Assembly: GCA_041164265.1 (NCBI GenBank)
Contig: JBEAPR010000081.1
Span: forward strand, 1 to 64,000
Direction: 5' to 3'
Length of the DNA: 64,000 nucleotides
Source: CALAZP01 sp041164265
GTDB lineage: Bacteria > Bacteroidota > Bacteroidia > Chitinophagales > Saprospiraceae
Shown: piece after piece, positions 1-7,730 of the stretch
Layout: each line of letters starts with the position of its first letter
Numbering within the stretch: position 1 is the stretch's first letter
Position numbers and translations under genes: made by a program
The notes under the pieces: model-generated
Databases searched by the model: none
Told to the model about the DNA's origin: nothing
What the model saw: only the letters and a program-made list of their open reading frames with translations

Positions 1-195
1 GGAACTGTTGTTACCAAAAATATTCCAGATTTCGCTCTAGTAGTTGGCAATCCAGGCCACCAAATAGGTTGGGTTAGCAAAGCGGGTCATCGGCTAGAAT
101 TTGATGAAAATGGGATAGGGGTATGCCCAGAAAACTTAGATAAATACTTGTTTGAAGCGGGAAAAGTAATTTCTCTAGATGAAAATAAAAAATAA
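1..195 (+). CDS. WbpD-like nucleotide-sugar N-acetyltransferase (3' end only)
   Basis: The frame is open from base 1 to a TAA at 193-195, giving the last 64 residues of a longer protein. The tail reads GTVVTKNIPDFALVVGNP, then QIGWVSKAGHRLEF. This is the characteristic C-terminus of WbpD/WlbB-type left-handed beta-helix acetyltransferases, which acetylate the 3-amino group of UDP-2-acetamido-3-amino-2,3-dideoxyglucuronate. Its stop overlaps the ATG of the next gene (TAATG), so the two are translationally coupled. The neighbour is a UDP-sugar 6-dehydrogenase, which fits a pathway to a diacetamido-uronic acid. Only the end of the helix domain is visible, so substrate is inferred from the tail motif and context. 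Confidence 0.8.
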   Translation, partial: GTVVTKNIPDFALVVGNPGHQIGWVSKAGHRLEFDENGIGVCPENLDKYLFEAGKVISLDENKK

Positions 196-1493
196 TGAAC
201 ATCAATAATTTTACCGAAAAAAAAGATCCCATCGCTGTAATTGGTTTGGGATACGTTGGATTACCCTTAGCCCTTTCTTTGGCCAAAAAATTCAAAGTCA
301 TAGGTTTTGATGTGTCGGAAAACAGGGTAGCTATGATGAAAAAAGGGATAGATCCTTCGGAAGAATTATCTAAAGAAGCTTTTGATAATAAGGACGTTAC
401 TTTTACTGCTCAACCGAAAGACTTAAAAGGAGCAAAATTTTACATTATAGCGGTTCCAACTCCCGTAGATGACCACAAGGTTCCCGATTTATCCTATTTA
501 AAGGCTGCCTCTACCACCGTGGGAAAAGTTTTAAAAAAGGGTGATTATGTAGTTTTCGAATCTACTGTTTATCCCGGGTGTACAGAAGAGGATTGTCTTC
601 CTATATTAGAAGCGCATTCTGGTCTAAAACTTAATAAGGATTTCAAATTAGGTTATTCCCCCGAGCGAATCAATCCAGGCGATAAAGTGAGAACCTTAGA
701 AAAAATACTAAAAATAGTATCGGGTTCAGATGAGGAATCCTTGGAAGTAATTGCTGGGATTTACGGTTCGATAATTGAAGCAGGCATTCATAAAGCCCCT
801 ACGATTAAAGTAGCAGAAGCAGCCAAAGTGATCGAAAATACCCAAAGAGATCTGAATATTTCATTGATGAATGAATTATCTATCATTTTTGACAAAATGA
901 ACATTGATACCCAAGCCGTTTTAGATGCGGCGGGAACCAAATGGAATTTTCTCAAATTCAGTCCTGGTTTAGTTGGAGGACATTGTATCAGTGTAGATCC
1001 CTATTACCTTTTACACAAGAGCAAAGAAATTGGATATGACCCTCAAGTTATTTTGAGTGGAAGAAGGGTTAATGATGGGATGCCAAAGCACATCGCCAGC
1101 AGACTTACGCAATTATTAATACAACGAGGCAAAAACCCTTCTAAATCAAAAGTACTGGTCAAAGGAATAACATTCAAGGAAAATGTGGCAGATATTCGAA
1201 ACTCAAAAGTGGCTGAGTTAATTAAAGAATTGATGCAATACTCCATCAATGTACATTTAATGGATCCTTTTGCCTCACCAAATGAAGTAGCCAAAGAGTA
1301 CCATTTATCTATGATTGATAAAATTGGCAATGAATACGATGCGATAATTGTTGCCGTTGCACATGACGCATATAAAGATTTGGATGAAGATTATTTCTTA
1401 TCTATTTCCGCCGACGAACCTATCCTCATGGACATTAAGGGACTTTATAATTTCTCATCGGCTAGCAATAAGCTGCACTATTGGAAACTTTAA
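195..1493 (+). CDS. UDP-N-acetylhexosamine 6-dehydrogenase (WbpA/WbpO/TviB family)
   Basis: The 432-residue length is normal for UDP-glucose/GDP-mannose dehydrogenases, which oxidise C6 of a nucleotide sugar to a uronic acid with two NAD+. The Rossmann motif GLGYVGLPLA starts at residue 17. FESTVYPG and GYSPERINPGD follow, and the catalytic cysteine is Cys264 in GGHCISVDPYY. The central helix and C-terminal UDP-binding domain (VKGITFKENVADIRNSKV) are present. The sequence resembles the UDP-GlcNAc/GalNAc branch more than UDP-glucose dehydrogenase. The ATG overlaps the stop of the WbpD-like gene. The enzyme probably supplies UDP-HexNAcA for the exopolysaccharide encoded downstream. Confidence 0.9.
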   Translation: MNINNFTEKKDPIAVIGLGYVGLPLALSLAKKFKVIGFDVSENRVAMMKKGIDPSEELSKEAFDNKDVTFTAQPKDLKGAKFYIIAVPTPVDDHKVPDLSYLKAASTTVGKVLKKGDYVVFESTVYPGCTEEDCLPILEAHSGLKLNKDFKLGYSPERINPGDKVRTLEKILKIVSGSDEESLEVIAGIYGSIIEAGIHKAPTIKVAEAAKVIENTQRDLNISLMNELSIIFDKMNIDTQAVLDAAGTKWNFLKFSPGLVGGHCISVDPYYLLHKSKEIGYDPQVILSGRRVNDGMPKHIASRLTQLLIQRGKNPSKSKVLVKGITFKENVADIRNSKVAELIKELMQYSINVHLMDPFASPNEVAKEYHLSMIDKIGNEYDAIIVAVAHDAYKDLDEDYFLSISADEPILMDIKGLYNFSSASNKLHYWKL

Positions 1494-1508
1494 AAGAAAT
1501 AATATATA

Positions 1509-2108
1509 GTGGCAACTGAACACATCAATCAATTACACGATAGCGAAAAAAAATGGTTCGCTGTTTATACCCTCTACAAAAGGGAAAAGCGAGTTCTTGC
1601 TGCGCTACAACAAAAAGGTATTGATGCTTATTTACCGCTCTTAAAACTAACCAGACACTATACTAGAAAGGTTAAAAAAGTTGAATTACCTCTCATTAAT
1701 TGTTATTTGTTCGTTAAGATTGTCAAAGAAGAATACTTAAGAGTTTTGGAAACAGAAGAGGTGGTTAGTTTTTTGAAAATTGGTAAGAATTTGATTTCCA
1801 TACCTGAACAGGAAATCAATATTATGAAAAAAGTAGTGGGAGAACAAATAGACATTGAGGTACAACCAGGACTAGTTCAAAAAGGAGCGAGCGTAGAAGT
1901 TATTGGAGGCCAACTTACAGGTCTCAAAGGAAAGTTGCACGAAATTAAAAACGAAAAGAATTTTTCTATTGAATTAGAGCGTATGGGATATTCCATTTTT
2001 ATGGAAATTGACCCTAAATACTTAAAAGTAATTGAGACAGGAGATAAATCCACCCCTAAAGAAAAAGAGGTGGGTCAAAAAACCACTAATTGGAGTATTA
2101 AAATATAG
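1509..2108 (+). CDS. UpxY-like NusG-family transcription antiterminator
   Basis: A 199-residue NusG paralogue. Residues about 13-100 form the NGN domain (KKWFAVYTLYKREKRVLAAL, then the PLLKL and NCYLFVKI strands). Residues about 120-175 form a KOW domain containing GQLTGLKGKL. NusG paralogues inside capsule loci (UpxY in Bacteroides, RfaH in Proteobacteria) load onto RNA polymerase at the locus leader and suppress termination in long polysaccharide operons. It starts at GTG 1509, 15 bases after the dehydrogenase. It is followed by an unusually structured 129-base spacer, and then the operon continues. Housekeeping NusG is less likely because the protein has a basic, divergent NGN domain and sits in an EPS locus. 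Confidence 0.85.
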   Translation: MATEHINQLHDSEKKWFAVYTLYKREKRVLAALQQKGIDAYLPLLKLTRHYTRKVKKVELPLINCYLFVKIVKEEYLRVLETEEVVSFLKIGKNLISIPEQEINIMKKVVGEQIDIEVQPGLVQKGASVEVIGGQLTGLKGKLHEIKNEKNFSIELERMGYSIFMEIDPKYLKVIETGDKSTPKEKEVGQKTTNWSIKI

Positions 2109-2162
2109 ACCTGGATTGGTCTAAGGTACATTATGGAAAAAATCAGGAATGCCAAGCATGCT

Positions 2163-2176
2163 CGACAGCTTTGTCG
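2163..2176 (+). other. Hairpin in GC-richer spacer after upxY
   Basis: CGACA (2163-2167) and TGTCG (2172-2176) form a perfect 5-bp stem closed by a GCTT loop. They lie in the only sizeable spacer of the EPS operon (2109-2237). The segment 2150-2205 is visibly richer in G and C than the flanking coding DNA. GGCGAAGCTTTG follows near 2208 and faintly recalls an ops element. There is no U-tract, so it is not a classical terminator. A role as pause or recruitment element for the UpxY-like protein is speculation. Confidence 0.35.
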
Positions 2177-2237
2177 TCTTATCGGAGAAGTACACGCGAC
2201 TTTTTAAGGCGAAGCTTTGCACCAAAAATCAATTATT

Positions 2238-3248
2238 TTGAAAGTTTTAATAACTGGTAGTGCGGGTTTCATAGGATTTCATCTAGCTAAAAAGTTGCTA
2301 GAGGACAACCATCATGTCGTGGGTATAGATAACTTAAACTCCTATTACGATATATCCCTGAAAAAAGGAAGATTAGAGTTATTAAAACCATATGCTAATT
2401 TTCAATTTTTCAAAGTGGATTTAACTGACCTAACAGCTTTGAAACAGCTTTTTACAAAGGAAAATTTCGAAGTGGTTATCAACTTGGCTGCTCAACCAGG
2501 AGTGCGATACTCTTTGGAAAATCCAAATGCCTATATTCAATCCAATATCGTAGGTTTCACCAACTTGTTGGAATGTTGTAGGTATCATCACATACAACAT
2601 TTGGTCTTTGCAAGTAGCTCTAGTGTCTATGGGATGAATTCGTCTATACCGTTTAATACAGGACAAAATGTTGATCATCCCATTTCTCTTTATGCAGCAA
2701 CTAAAAAAAGCAATGAATTACTAGCCCATACTTACAGCCATCTTTTTAATTTGCCGACTACCGGATTGAGATTCTTTACAGTATATGGGCCTTGGGGTCG
2801 ACCCGATATGGCCTATATGTTATTTGCTAATGCCATTTATGAAAATCGACCCATACAAATTTTTAACCACGGAAAAATGAAACGCGATTTCACCTATGTA
2901 GGCGATATCGTTGACGGAATTTCTAAAATCATGCTTGTTCCTCCCCTGCCTAATCCGGAATGGGATTCGAATATACCTAATCCAGCCAACAGTGCTGCTC
3001 CTTACAAATTATACAATATAGGTAACAACCAACCAGTTGAATTAATCACCTTTATAGAGACACTAGAAAGACTTTTGGGAAGAGAAGCACAAAAGGAATG
3101 GTTGCCCATTCAACCCGGAGATGTGGAAGTAACTTATGCTGATATTTCAGGTCTCCAAAAAGATTTTAATTACCAGCCTAGTACCTCTATTGAACAAGGT
3201 CTTCGAACTTTTGTAAATTGGTATAAAGCGTTTTATGGAAAATCGTGA
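2238..3248 (+). CDS. UDP-glucuronate 4-epimerase-like SDR epimerase/dehydratase
   Basis: An extended short-chain dehydrogenase of 336 residues. It has the NAD-binding TGSAGFIG near the N-terminus, LAAQPGVRYS, the SSSSVYG serine and the catalytic YAATK. LRFFTVYGPWGRPDMA matches CapI/LspL-type UDP-glucuronate epimerases, which convert UDP-GlcA to UDP-GalA. I chose TTG 2238, giving MKVLITGSAGFIG, because the Rossmann strand then begins directly. An upstream TTG at 2217 would add seven non-family residues. No ATG is available in the proper place. The last 14 bases overlap the phosphatase gene, indicating translational coupling. Substrate is inferred from family and context. Confidence 0.88.
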   Translation: MKVLITGSAGFIGFHLAKKLLEDNHHVVGIDNLNSYYDISLKKGRLELLKPYANFQFFKVDLTDLTALKQLFTKENFEVVINLAAQPGVRYSLENPNAYIQSNIVGFTNLLECCRYHHIQHLVFASSSSVYGMNSSIPFNTGQNVDHPISLYAATKKSNELLAHTYSHLFNLPTTGLRFFTVYGPWGRPDMAYMLFANAIYENRPIQIFNHGKMKRDFTYVGDIVDGISKIMLVPPLPNPEWDSNIPNPANSAAPYKLYNIGNNQPVELITFIETLERLLGREAQKEWLPIQPGDVEVTYADISGLQKDFNYQPSTSIEQGLRTFVNWYKAFYGKS

Positions 3249-3951
3249 TTTGTCTATTTTGAAAACTGATTTTCATTCTCATCTTTTACCCGCAGTAGAT
3301 GATGGAGCCAAGACTTTTGAAGATAGTCTTCAACTGATCAAAGGGCTTCTTTCGTTGGGTATTGAACAAATCATCACCACTCCGCACATACATTTTTATT
3401 CCTATCCACAAAACACCAGTGATTCGCTTCAAAAAACATTTGAAACATTTTACGAAGCTATAATTAAAGAAATACCAGATCTAAATATAAGTTTGGGTGC
3501 TGAGCATTTATTAGATGATAATTTTTTAAAAATCCTTCGGGAAAATAAAGTTTTACCTGTATTTAATAATCATTTACTCATTGAACTAGGCTATAAGGTA
3601 CCTCCGCCCAATCTTCATGAAATTTTATTTGAAATTCAAATTAAGGGCTATGTGCCGATTATTGCCCACCCAGAAAGATATCTTTATTACGCTGATTCAT
3701 TAGAGTATTTCCAGCAGTTAAAAGATTGGGGGGCTAGCTTTCAAATGAACCTCAGTTCTTTAACAGGTTACTACGGTCAGGAAATGAACGATTTAGCTCA
3801 TCAATTAATAGCAACCGACTTGATTGACTATTTTTCCAGTGATCTTCACCATCAACGGCAATTAGATTTAATTACTAAAGGATCGGAAGAAGGGCTTTAT
3901 CATAGCGTGTTTCAACAAACCATGCCGAACAATACAGCTATTGAAATCTAA
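3235..3951 (+). CDS. CpsB/YwqE-type PHP tyrosine-protein phosphatase
   Basis: 238 residues with the PHP metal-site pattern: DFHSHLLPAVDDGA (residues 12-25), TTPHIH, GAEHLLDD, IAHPERY and SSDLHH. This manganese-dependent family dephosphorylates tyrosine autokinases of capsule export, as CpsB does for CpsD in Gram-positive bacteria. Here it precedes a Wza-like exporter and a Wzc-like kinase, so it is very likely the cognate phosphatase that cycles the kinase tail. It takes the place held by the low-molecular-weight phosphatase Wzb in Enterobacteria. It starts at ATG 3235 inside the end of the epimerase gene. Confidence 0.9.
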   Translation: MENRDLSILKTDFHSHLLPAVDDGAKTFEDSLQLIKGLLSLGIEQIITTPHIHFYSYPQNTSDSLQKTFETFYEAIIKEIPDLNISLGAEHLLDDNFLKILRENKVLPVFNNHLLIELGYKVPPPNLHEILFEIQIKGYVPIIAHPERYLYYADSLEYFQQLKDWGASFQMNLSSLTGYYGQEMNDLAHQLIATDLIDYFSSDLHHQRQLDLITKGSEEGLYHSVFQQTMPNNTAIEI

Positions 3952-3957
3952 AATTTT

Positions 3958-4701
3958 ATTTTAATCCGTTTACTTATTTATTTGGTACTATCTGGTACCC
4001 TTTGTGGTTGTATCCAATACTCTGAATTATTGTTGATACCTCCTGACACCTCAGTTTCAGTTTACCGGAATAGTTCCCCACACTTGCTTCAAAAGTACGA
4101 TGTACTGTATATTGATCTCTTAAATAATCAATTACCTACCCCCAATAGATTTGAAAAAGCATCTACTACTAACCTCGGTTCAGATAAATTGACTCAATTT
4201 ATACAAATGGGGTACCCTGTTGATGAAGAAGGATATATTGCCTACCCTGGCATCTCTAAAACCTATGTAGAGGGCATGACATTAAAAGAAGCTACCAAAA
4301 AAATGGAGACAAAATTAGAGGAATTTATCAATCAACCTAATTTAGTCTTGAGCTTGATGAACTTCCAAATAACAGTTATGGGTGAAGTAAACCAACCGGG
4401 CAAGTTCTACTTTAATAGTCCAAGAGTTACGGTCTTAGATGCTCTGGCGAAAGCTGGTGATTTATCATCTTTTGCCGACAGGCGCCAAATCATTATCAAG
4501 CGTGAAATACAAGATAGTATTTATCATTTACCCTTTTCTTTGCGACAAAAGGATCAGGTTTATTTATTTCAAAACGATGTGGTTTATGTTCCCCCTTTGA
4601 AGCAAAAAGCAATTTTGTCGCAAGATCCATTTCAAAAAATTATTAGTTATTTATCTGCTTCATTATCGATCATTTCCTTTTGGATAGCTGTCAACAATTA
4701 A
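3958..4701 (+). CDS. Wza-like polysaccharide export lipoprotein
   Basis: An outer-membrane polysaccharide export protein. A Poly_export domain begins near LLQKYDVLYID. It is followed by an SLBB-type segment (TVMGEVNQPGKFYF, then VTVLDALAKAGDL) and a hydrophobic C-terminus (about the last 20 residues). The first conventional start is TTG 3982, but that leaves only nine residues before the lipobox cysteine. In-frame codons upstream to 3958 encode LIRLLIYLVLSGTLCGC, a complete lipoprotein signal with Arg before the hydrophobic core. I therefore place the start at ATT 3958, seven bases after the previous stop and in the same frame. The start codon is uncertain but the function is secure. It works with the Wzc-like kinase encoded next. 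Confidence 0.85.
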   Translation: MLIRLLIYLVLSGTLCGCIQYSELLLIPPDTSVSVYRNSSPHLLQKYDVLYIDLLNNQLPTPNRFEKASTTNLGSDKLTQFIQMGYPVDEEGYIAYPGISKTYVEGMTLKEATKKMETKLEEFINQPNLVLSLMNFQITVMGEVNQPGKFYFNSPRVTVLDALAKAGDLSSFADRRQIIIKREIQDSIYHLPFSLRQKDQVYLFQNDVVYVPPLKQKAILSQDPFQKIISYLSASLSIISFWIAVNN

Positions 4702-4702
4702 A

Positions 4703-6670
4703 TTGGTGACCCCAGGAGATACCTTAACGATTCAAGAAGCCTTTTGGTTAATTGTAGAAAATAAATGGAAAATTTTCCAAGTGTTATTAATTTCTATTGT
4801 TTTGGCAGTTTTCTATCATCAATGGGCGCCTAAAATATTTGAAATTAAAGCCCGAATAATGGTATTCCCTCGTCAAAATAGCCAAAATAATGCCCCAGAT
4901 TGGTTATTTGAATTATCAGGATTGGAAACGGTCCATAATATCAGTAATGAATTGGAAATCCTCAAATCTATTCAAATTCTATCTCAAGTAGGGAAAAGTT
5001 TAGGAGAATCGGAGCAGCTTACTTCTCATCAAATATTAAATAACCTCTCCATTAACAACATTAAAAATACAGAAATTTTGGAGCTGAGCTATAGAACGGA
5101 ACAAATCGATTTAGGAAAAGAAGTTTTAAAACATTTGCTTAAACTTTACGAAAACAAAAATAGGGAAGAAGCCAAACTGTCTGAAATTAAAAGTCTGAAA
5201 TTTTTGGACGAGCGTTTATTGCTTGTTCTAGATCAATTGCGGGAAATTGAATTGAAGTTAGAAAAACTAAAAATTAATGCCCCTGAAACCCTTTTAATTG
5301 AAGATTATTTGAATTTCTACAGAGCCAAGACTGATGATATTCAAAATAGATTGACGTATTTGACCCTAGAATTAGAAGAGCTTAATCATTTGCTGTATGC
5401 CGATTCCATTAAAATATACCCCGTATTTTTAATTCAAAGGTTTCCTCACCTCAGAAATTTTATCTCTTTCCTTTTCGAAGAAAATAAAGCTACTGGGAAC
5501 CGATATGAAATTACAGAAAAACATCCCTTTTCCGAAGGAGAAAAAAACTATTCCACGCAAAAAAAAGGAAATATCAAAGAGCGTTTGATTCCACTTGAAT
5601 CTAAATTGAACGCCGAAAAAATTAATTTACTTACTTCCAGCTTTGCTTTGGATAGTACCTTAAAAAGTATTCCTGGAAATGAACGAATAGCCATTAATCT
5701 TTTGAGAAACCAAAAAATGGTAGAATCCATTTATTTGCTTCTTTTGGAAAAAAAAGAAGAAACCTCTCTAGCACTAGCCTCTCAAACATCTAATATTAAG
5801 GTAATTGACCCTCCATTTGTGAATAGAAAAATAAGGCCCAATCCTTATCAGACAAGTGCTATAGTAATTATGGCTGGTCTATTCTTTCCAATACTATATA
5901 TCATTGGTAAAAAAAATATCGATAGGCGTCTTTTTCATTATAAGGATTTTGCCCATAAGACTTCTATGCCTTTTTTGAGTGAAATACCACAAGGCAGAAA
6001 AAATATAACAACCCAACATTTTTATAAAAAGTCCAATGCCTCTATAATAGAACAAGTGAGATTGATGAAGGCCCATTTAGCTTTCCTTTGCGCAAATACC
6101 CAATCTCCGGTTTTCTTAATCTCCTCCTATTGGTCCGGGGAGGGGAAAACTTATTTATCTGCACATTTAGGATATGCTTTTGCTCTTGAAAAAATAAAAA
6201 CTGTAATTGTAGGTGCCGATTTGAGGAAGCCAACACTTCAAAAATACTTTGAAAATCAACATCTACAACCCGGTTTAAGTAATTATTTAATTCAGACAGC
6301 CTCTGAAAATGAAATCATCCAATCAAGTTATATGAATGATTACTTAGATGGTATACAAAGCGGTCCAATTCCTCCCAATCCAACTGAATTAATTGCTAAT
6401 GGTCAATTAGAAAAATTAATTAAGAAACTGCGTCAAAGGTATGAATGCATCATATTAGATTCTCCTCCAATTGGGTTAGTGGCTGATGCCCTACAAATTT
6501 CTTCCTTAGCTACCCATACCATTTTTGTCTTGAAATTTAAAAAGACCAAATTTGAGCATTTAGAGTTTTTAAATGGATTGGACTTGCAAAAGAAAGTTCC
6601 GGCTCCTTCTATTGTGCTCAATGGAGTTCCATTAAAAAAATCAAAAAACTACTACTATTATAACCAATAG
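4703..6670 (+). CDS. Wzc-like tyrosine autokinase/polysaccharide co-polymerase
   Basis: A 655-residue BY-kinase. A Wzz domain has one N-terminal membrane helix (about residues 24-42), a coiled-coil periplasmic region (about 150-370), and a second helix near 390-410. The cytoplasmic kinase domain has a Walker A motif WSGEGKT with Lys482, A' motif VGADLRKP and Walker B CIILDSPPIG. The C-terminus carries four consecutive tyrosines (YYYYNQ), the expected autophosphorylation cluster, shorter than in E. coli Wzc. Start is TTG 4703 or the adjacent GTG 4706, one base after the Wza stop. It controls chain length and export, and is presumably dephosphorylated by the PHP phosphatase upstream. Confidence 0.93.
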   Translation: MVTPGDTLTIQEAFWLIVENKWKIFQVLLISIVLAVFYHQWAPKIFEIKARIMVFPRQNSQNNAPDWLFELSGLETVHNISNELEILKSIQILSQVGKSLGESEQLTSHQILNNLSINNIKNTEILELSYRTEQIDLGKEVLKHLLKLYENKNREEAKLSEIKSLKFLDERLLLVLDQLREIELKLEKLKINAPETLLIEDYLNFYRAKTDDIQNRLTYLTLELEELNHLLYADSIKIYPVFLIQRFPHLRNFISFLFEENKATGNRYEITEKHPFSEGEKNYSTQKKGNIKERLIPLESKLNAEKINLLTSSFALDSTLKSIPGNERIAINLLRNQKMVESIYLLLLEKKEETSLALASQTSNIKVIDPPFVNRKIRPNPYQTSAIVIMAGLFFPILYIIGKKNIDRRLFHYKDFAHKTSMPFLSEIPQGRKNITTQHFYKKSNASIIEQVRLMKAHLAFLCANTQSPVFLISSYWSGEGKTYLSAHLGYAFALEKIKTVIVGADLRKPTLQKYFENQHLQPGLSNYLIQTASENEIIQSSYMNDYLDGIQSGPIPPNPTELIANGQLEKLIKKLRQRYECIILDSPPIGLVADALQISSLATHTIFVLKFKKTKFEHLEFLNGLDLQKKVPAPSIVLNGVPLKKSKNYYYYNQ

Positions 6671-7730
6671 TCCTGCTCTTTATGTCGTTACCGAAGGAGG
6701 TTGTTTTTCTAGGTATTCTGGAGCCCATAACCATATTCATGCAGGTGTTAATTGTTTAAATCATCATTTTAAAATTTCCCTATTTACTTCCTTTATAACT
6801 CAAAGGTCCCTTATGGGTCGAAATAGAATTTCATTACTGTTTTTCCTGGTATATTTCACTGAGCTAATATTAGTATTACCCTGGCAGTTTATTCAATTAT
6901 ATTTAATAAAACCAACGTTTATTTACGAACGATATCATATATTAAACTTCAATACTCTATTAATTTGTAAGTTTTTAAGAATTCCTCATTTTTTTGAAAT
7001 AAATGGGTTGTGGAAAGAAGATCATCGAAATCGATTCTTGAGTTGGTTGGAAAATAGGTTTCTACACCTATCTCATTTTTGTTTTTGTTTAGGTTTAAGA
7101 GGCCATTTAATTCCTCAAATTCAACATCTCAATATAGAGAATGGCGTCTCCCAAAATTTTTGGAAAGCATTCAAAAACCATAGCAAAAAACGAAAATCTA
7201 ATTTTAATATTTGTTTTCTAGGGTCGCTTATGAATCATCATCGCCTAGCAATAATTTGCGAGTCTATTATATTGATGCCATTAAGTATTCAGCGGCGAAT
7301 TCGGCTGCATTTTATCGGACCTGTCAATCAAAGGGTACTTCAAATTGCTCAATCTTGCCCCATTTCTATTGTATTACACGGCGGCCAATCCAAAAAAAAG
7401 CGCATTAGACTTCTCAAGATGATGGATTGTGGTTTTATTTCAGGTGGTAGCCCTTATGCCTCATTCATGAAATTGTTTGAATATGGCAGTGCAAAATGTC
7501 CTGTAGTTGCTCCTAGAACTACTAATCTAAATCATTGGTTGGAGGAAAGAAATATATTTTTTTATCAACCAGATAACTACCATAGTTGCGCAAAAGCACT
7601 GATGAAGGTTTATCATTCACCAGATATATCTAGAGCCAAAGCCAACCTGTTTTATGAATTAATAGGAAAAAGGTTTTTATGGGAAAAGACTTTTTCAACC
7701 ATTTCCTACCATATTGCAGATCATTTGTAG
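6657..7730 (+). CDS. Glycosyltransferase, GT4-like, with non-canonical start
   Basis: The first ATG is at 6813, but the same frame is open back to 6636. The codons before the ATG encode ALYVVTEGGCFSRYSGAHNH (6675-6734), a typical N-terminal sugar-transferase strand and glycine loop, so the gene must start upstream. No ATG, GTG, TTG or CTG occurs in frame from 6636 to 6812. ATT 6657 or ATA 6660 is the likely initiator, overlapping the kinase stop. The C-terminal half has GFISGGSPYASFMKLFEYGS, the acceptor-site region of GT4 enzymes (in place of the EGFP-type motif), giving about 357 residues. It probably adds one sugar to the EPS repeat. Donor and linkage cannot be read from sequence. Confidence 0.75.
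   Translation: MITNSPALYVVTEGGCFSRYSGAHNHIHAGVNCLNHHFKISLFTSFITQRSLMGRNRISLLFFLVYFTELILVLPWQFIQLYLIKPTFIYERYHILNFNTLLICKFLRIPHFFEINGLWKEDHRNRFLSWLENRFLHLSHFCFCLGLRGHLIPQIQHLNIENGVSQNFWKAFKNHSKKRKSNFNICFLGSLMNHHRLAIICESIILMPLSIQRRIRLHFIGPVNQRVLQIAQSCPISIVLHGGQSKKKRIRLLKMMDCGFISGGSPYASFMKLFEYGSAKCPVVAPRTTNLNHWLEERNIFFYQPDNYHSCAKALMKVYHSPDISRAKANLFYELIGKRFLWEKTFSTISYHIADHL

Noticed and set aside
2205..2220. Possible ops/JUMPStart element at GGCGAAGCTTTG
   Set aside because: It matches the E. coli ops sequence only partially and needs a one-base deletion, so I do not annotate it as ops. The spacer is reported instead.
6632..6670. Slippery run of seven A at the kinase 3' end suggesting a programmed frameshift into the next glycosyltransferase
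   Set aside because: The transferase is in the +1 frame rather than -1, and the kinase ends in a normal tyrosine tail. Independent starts are simpler. The run is kept only as a possible assembly error.
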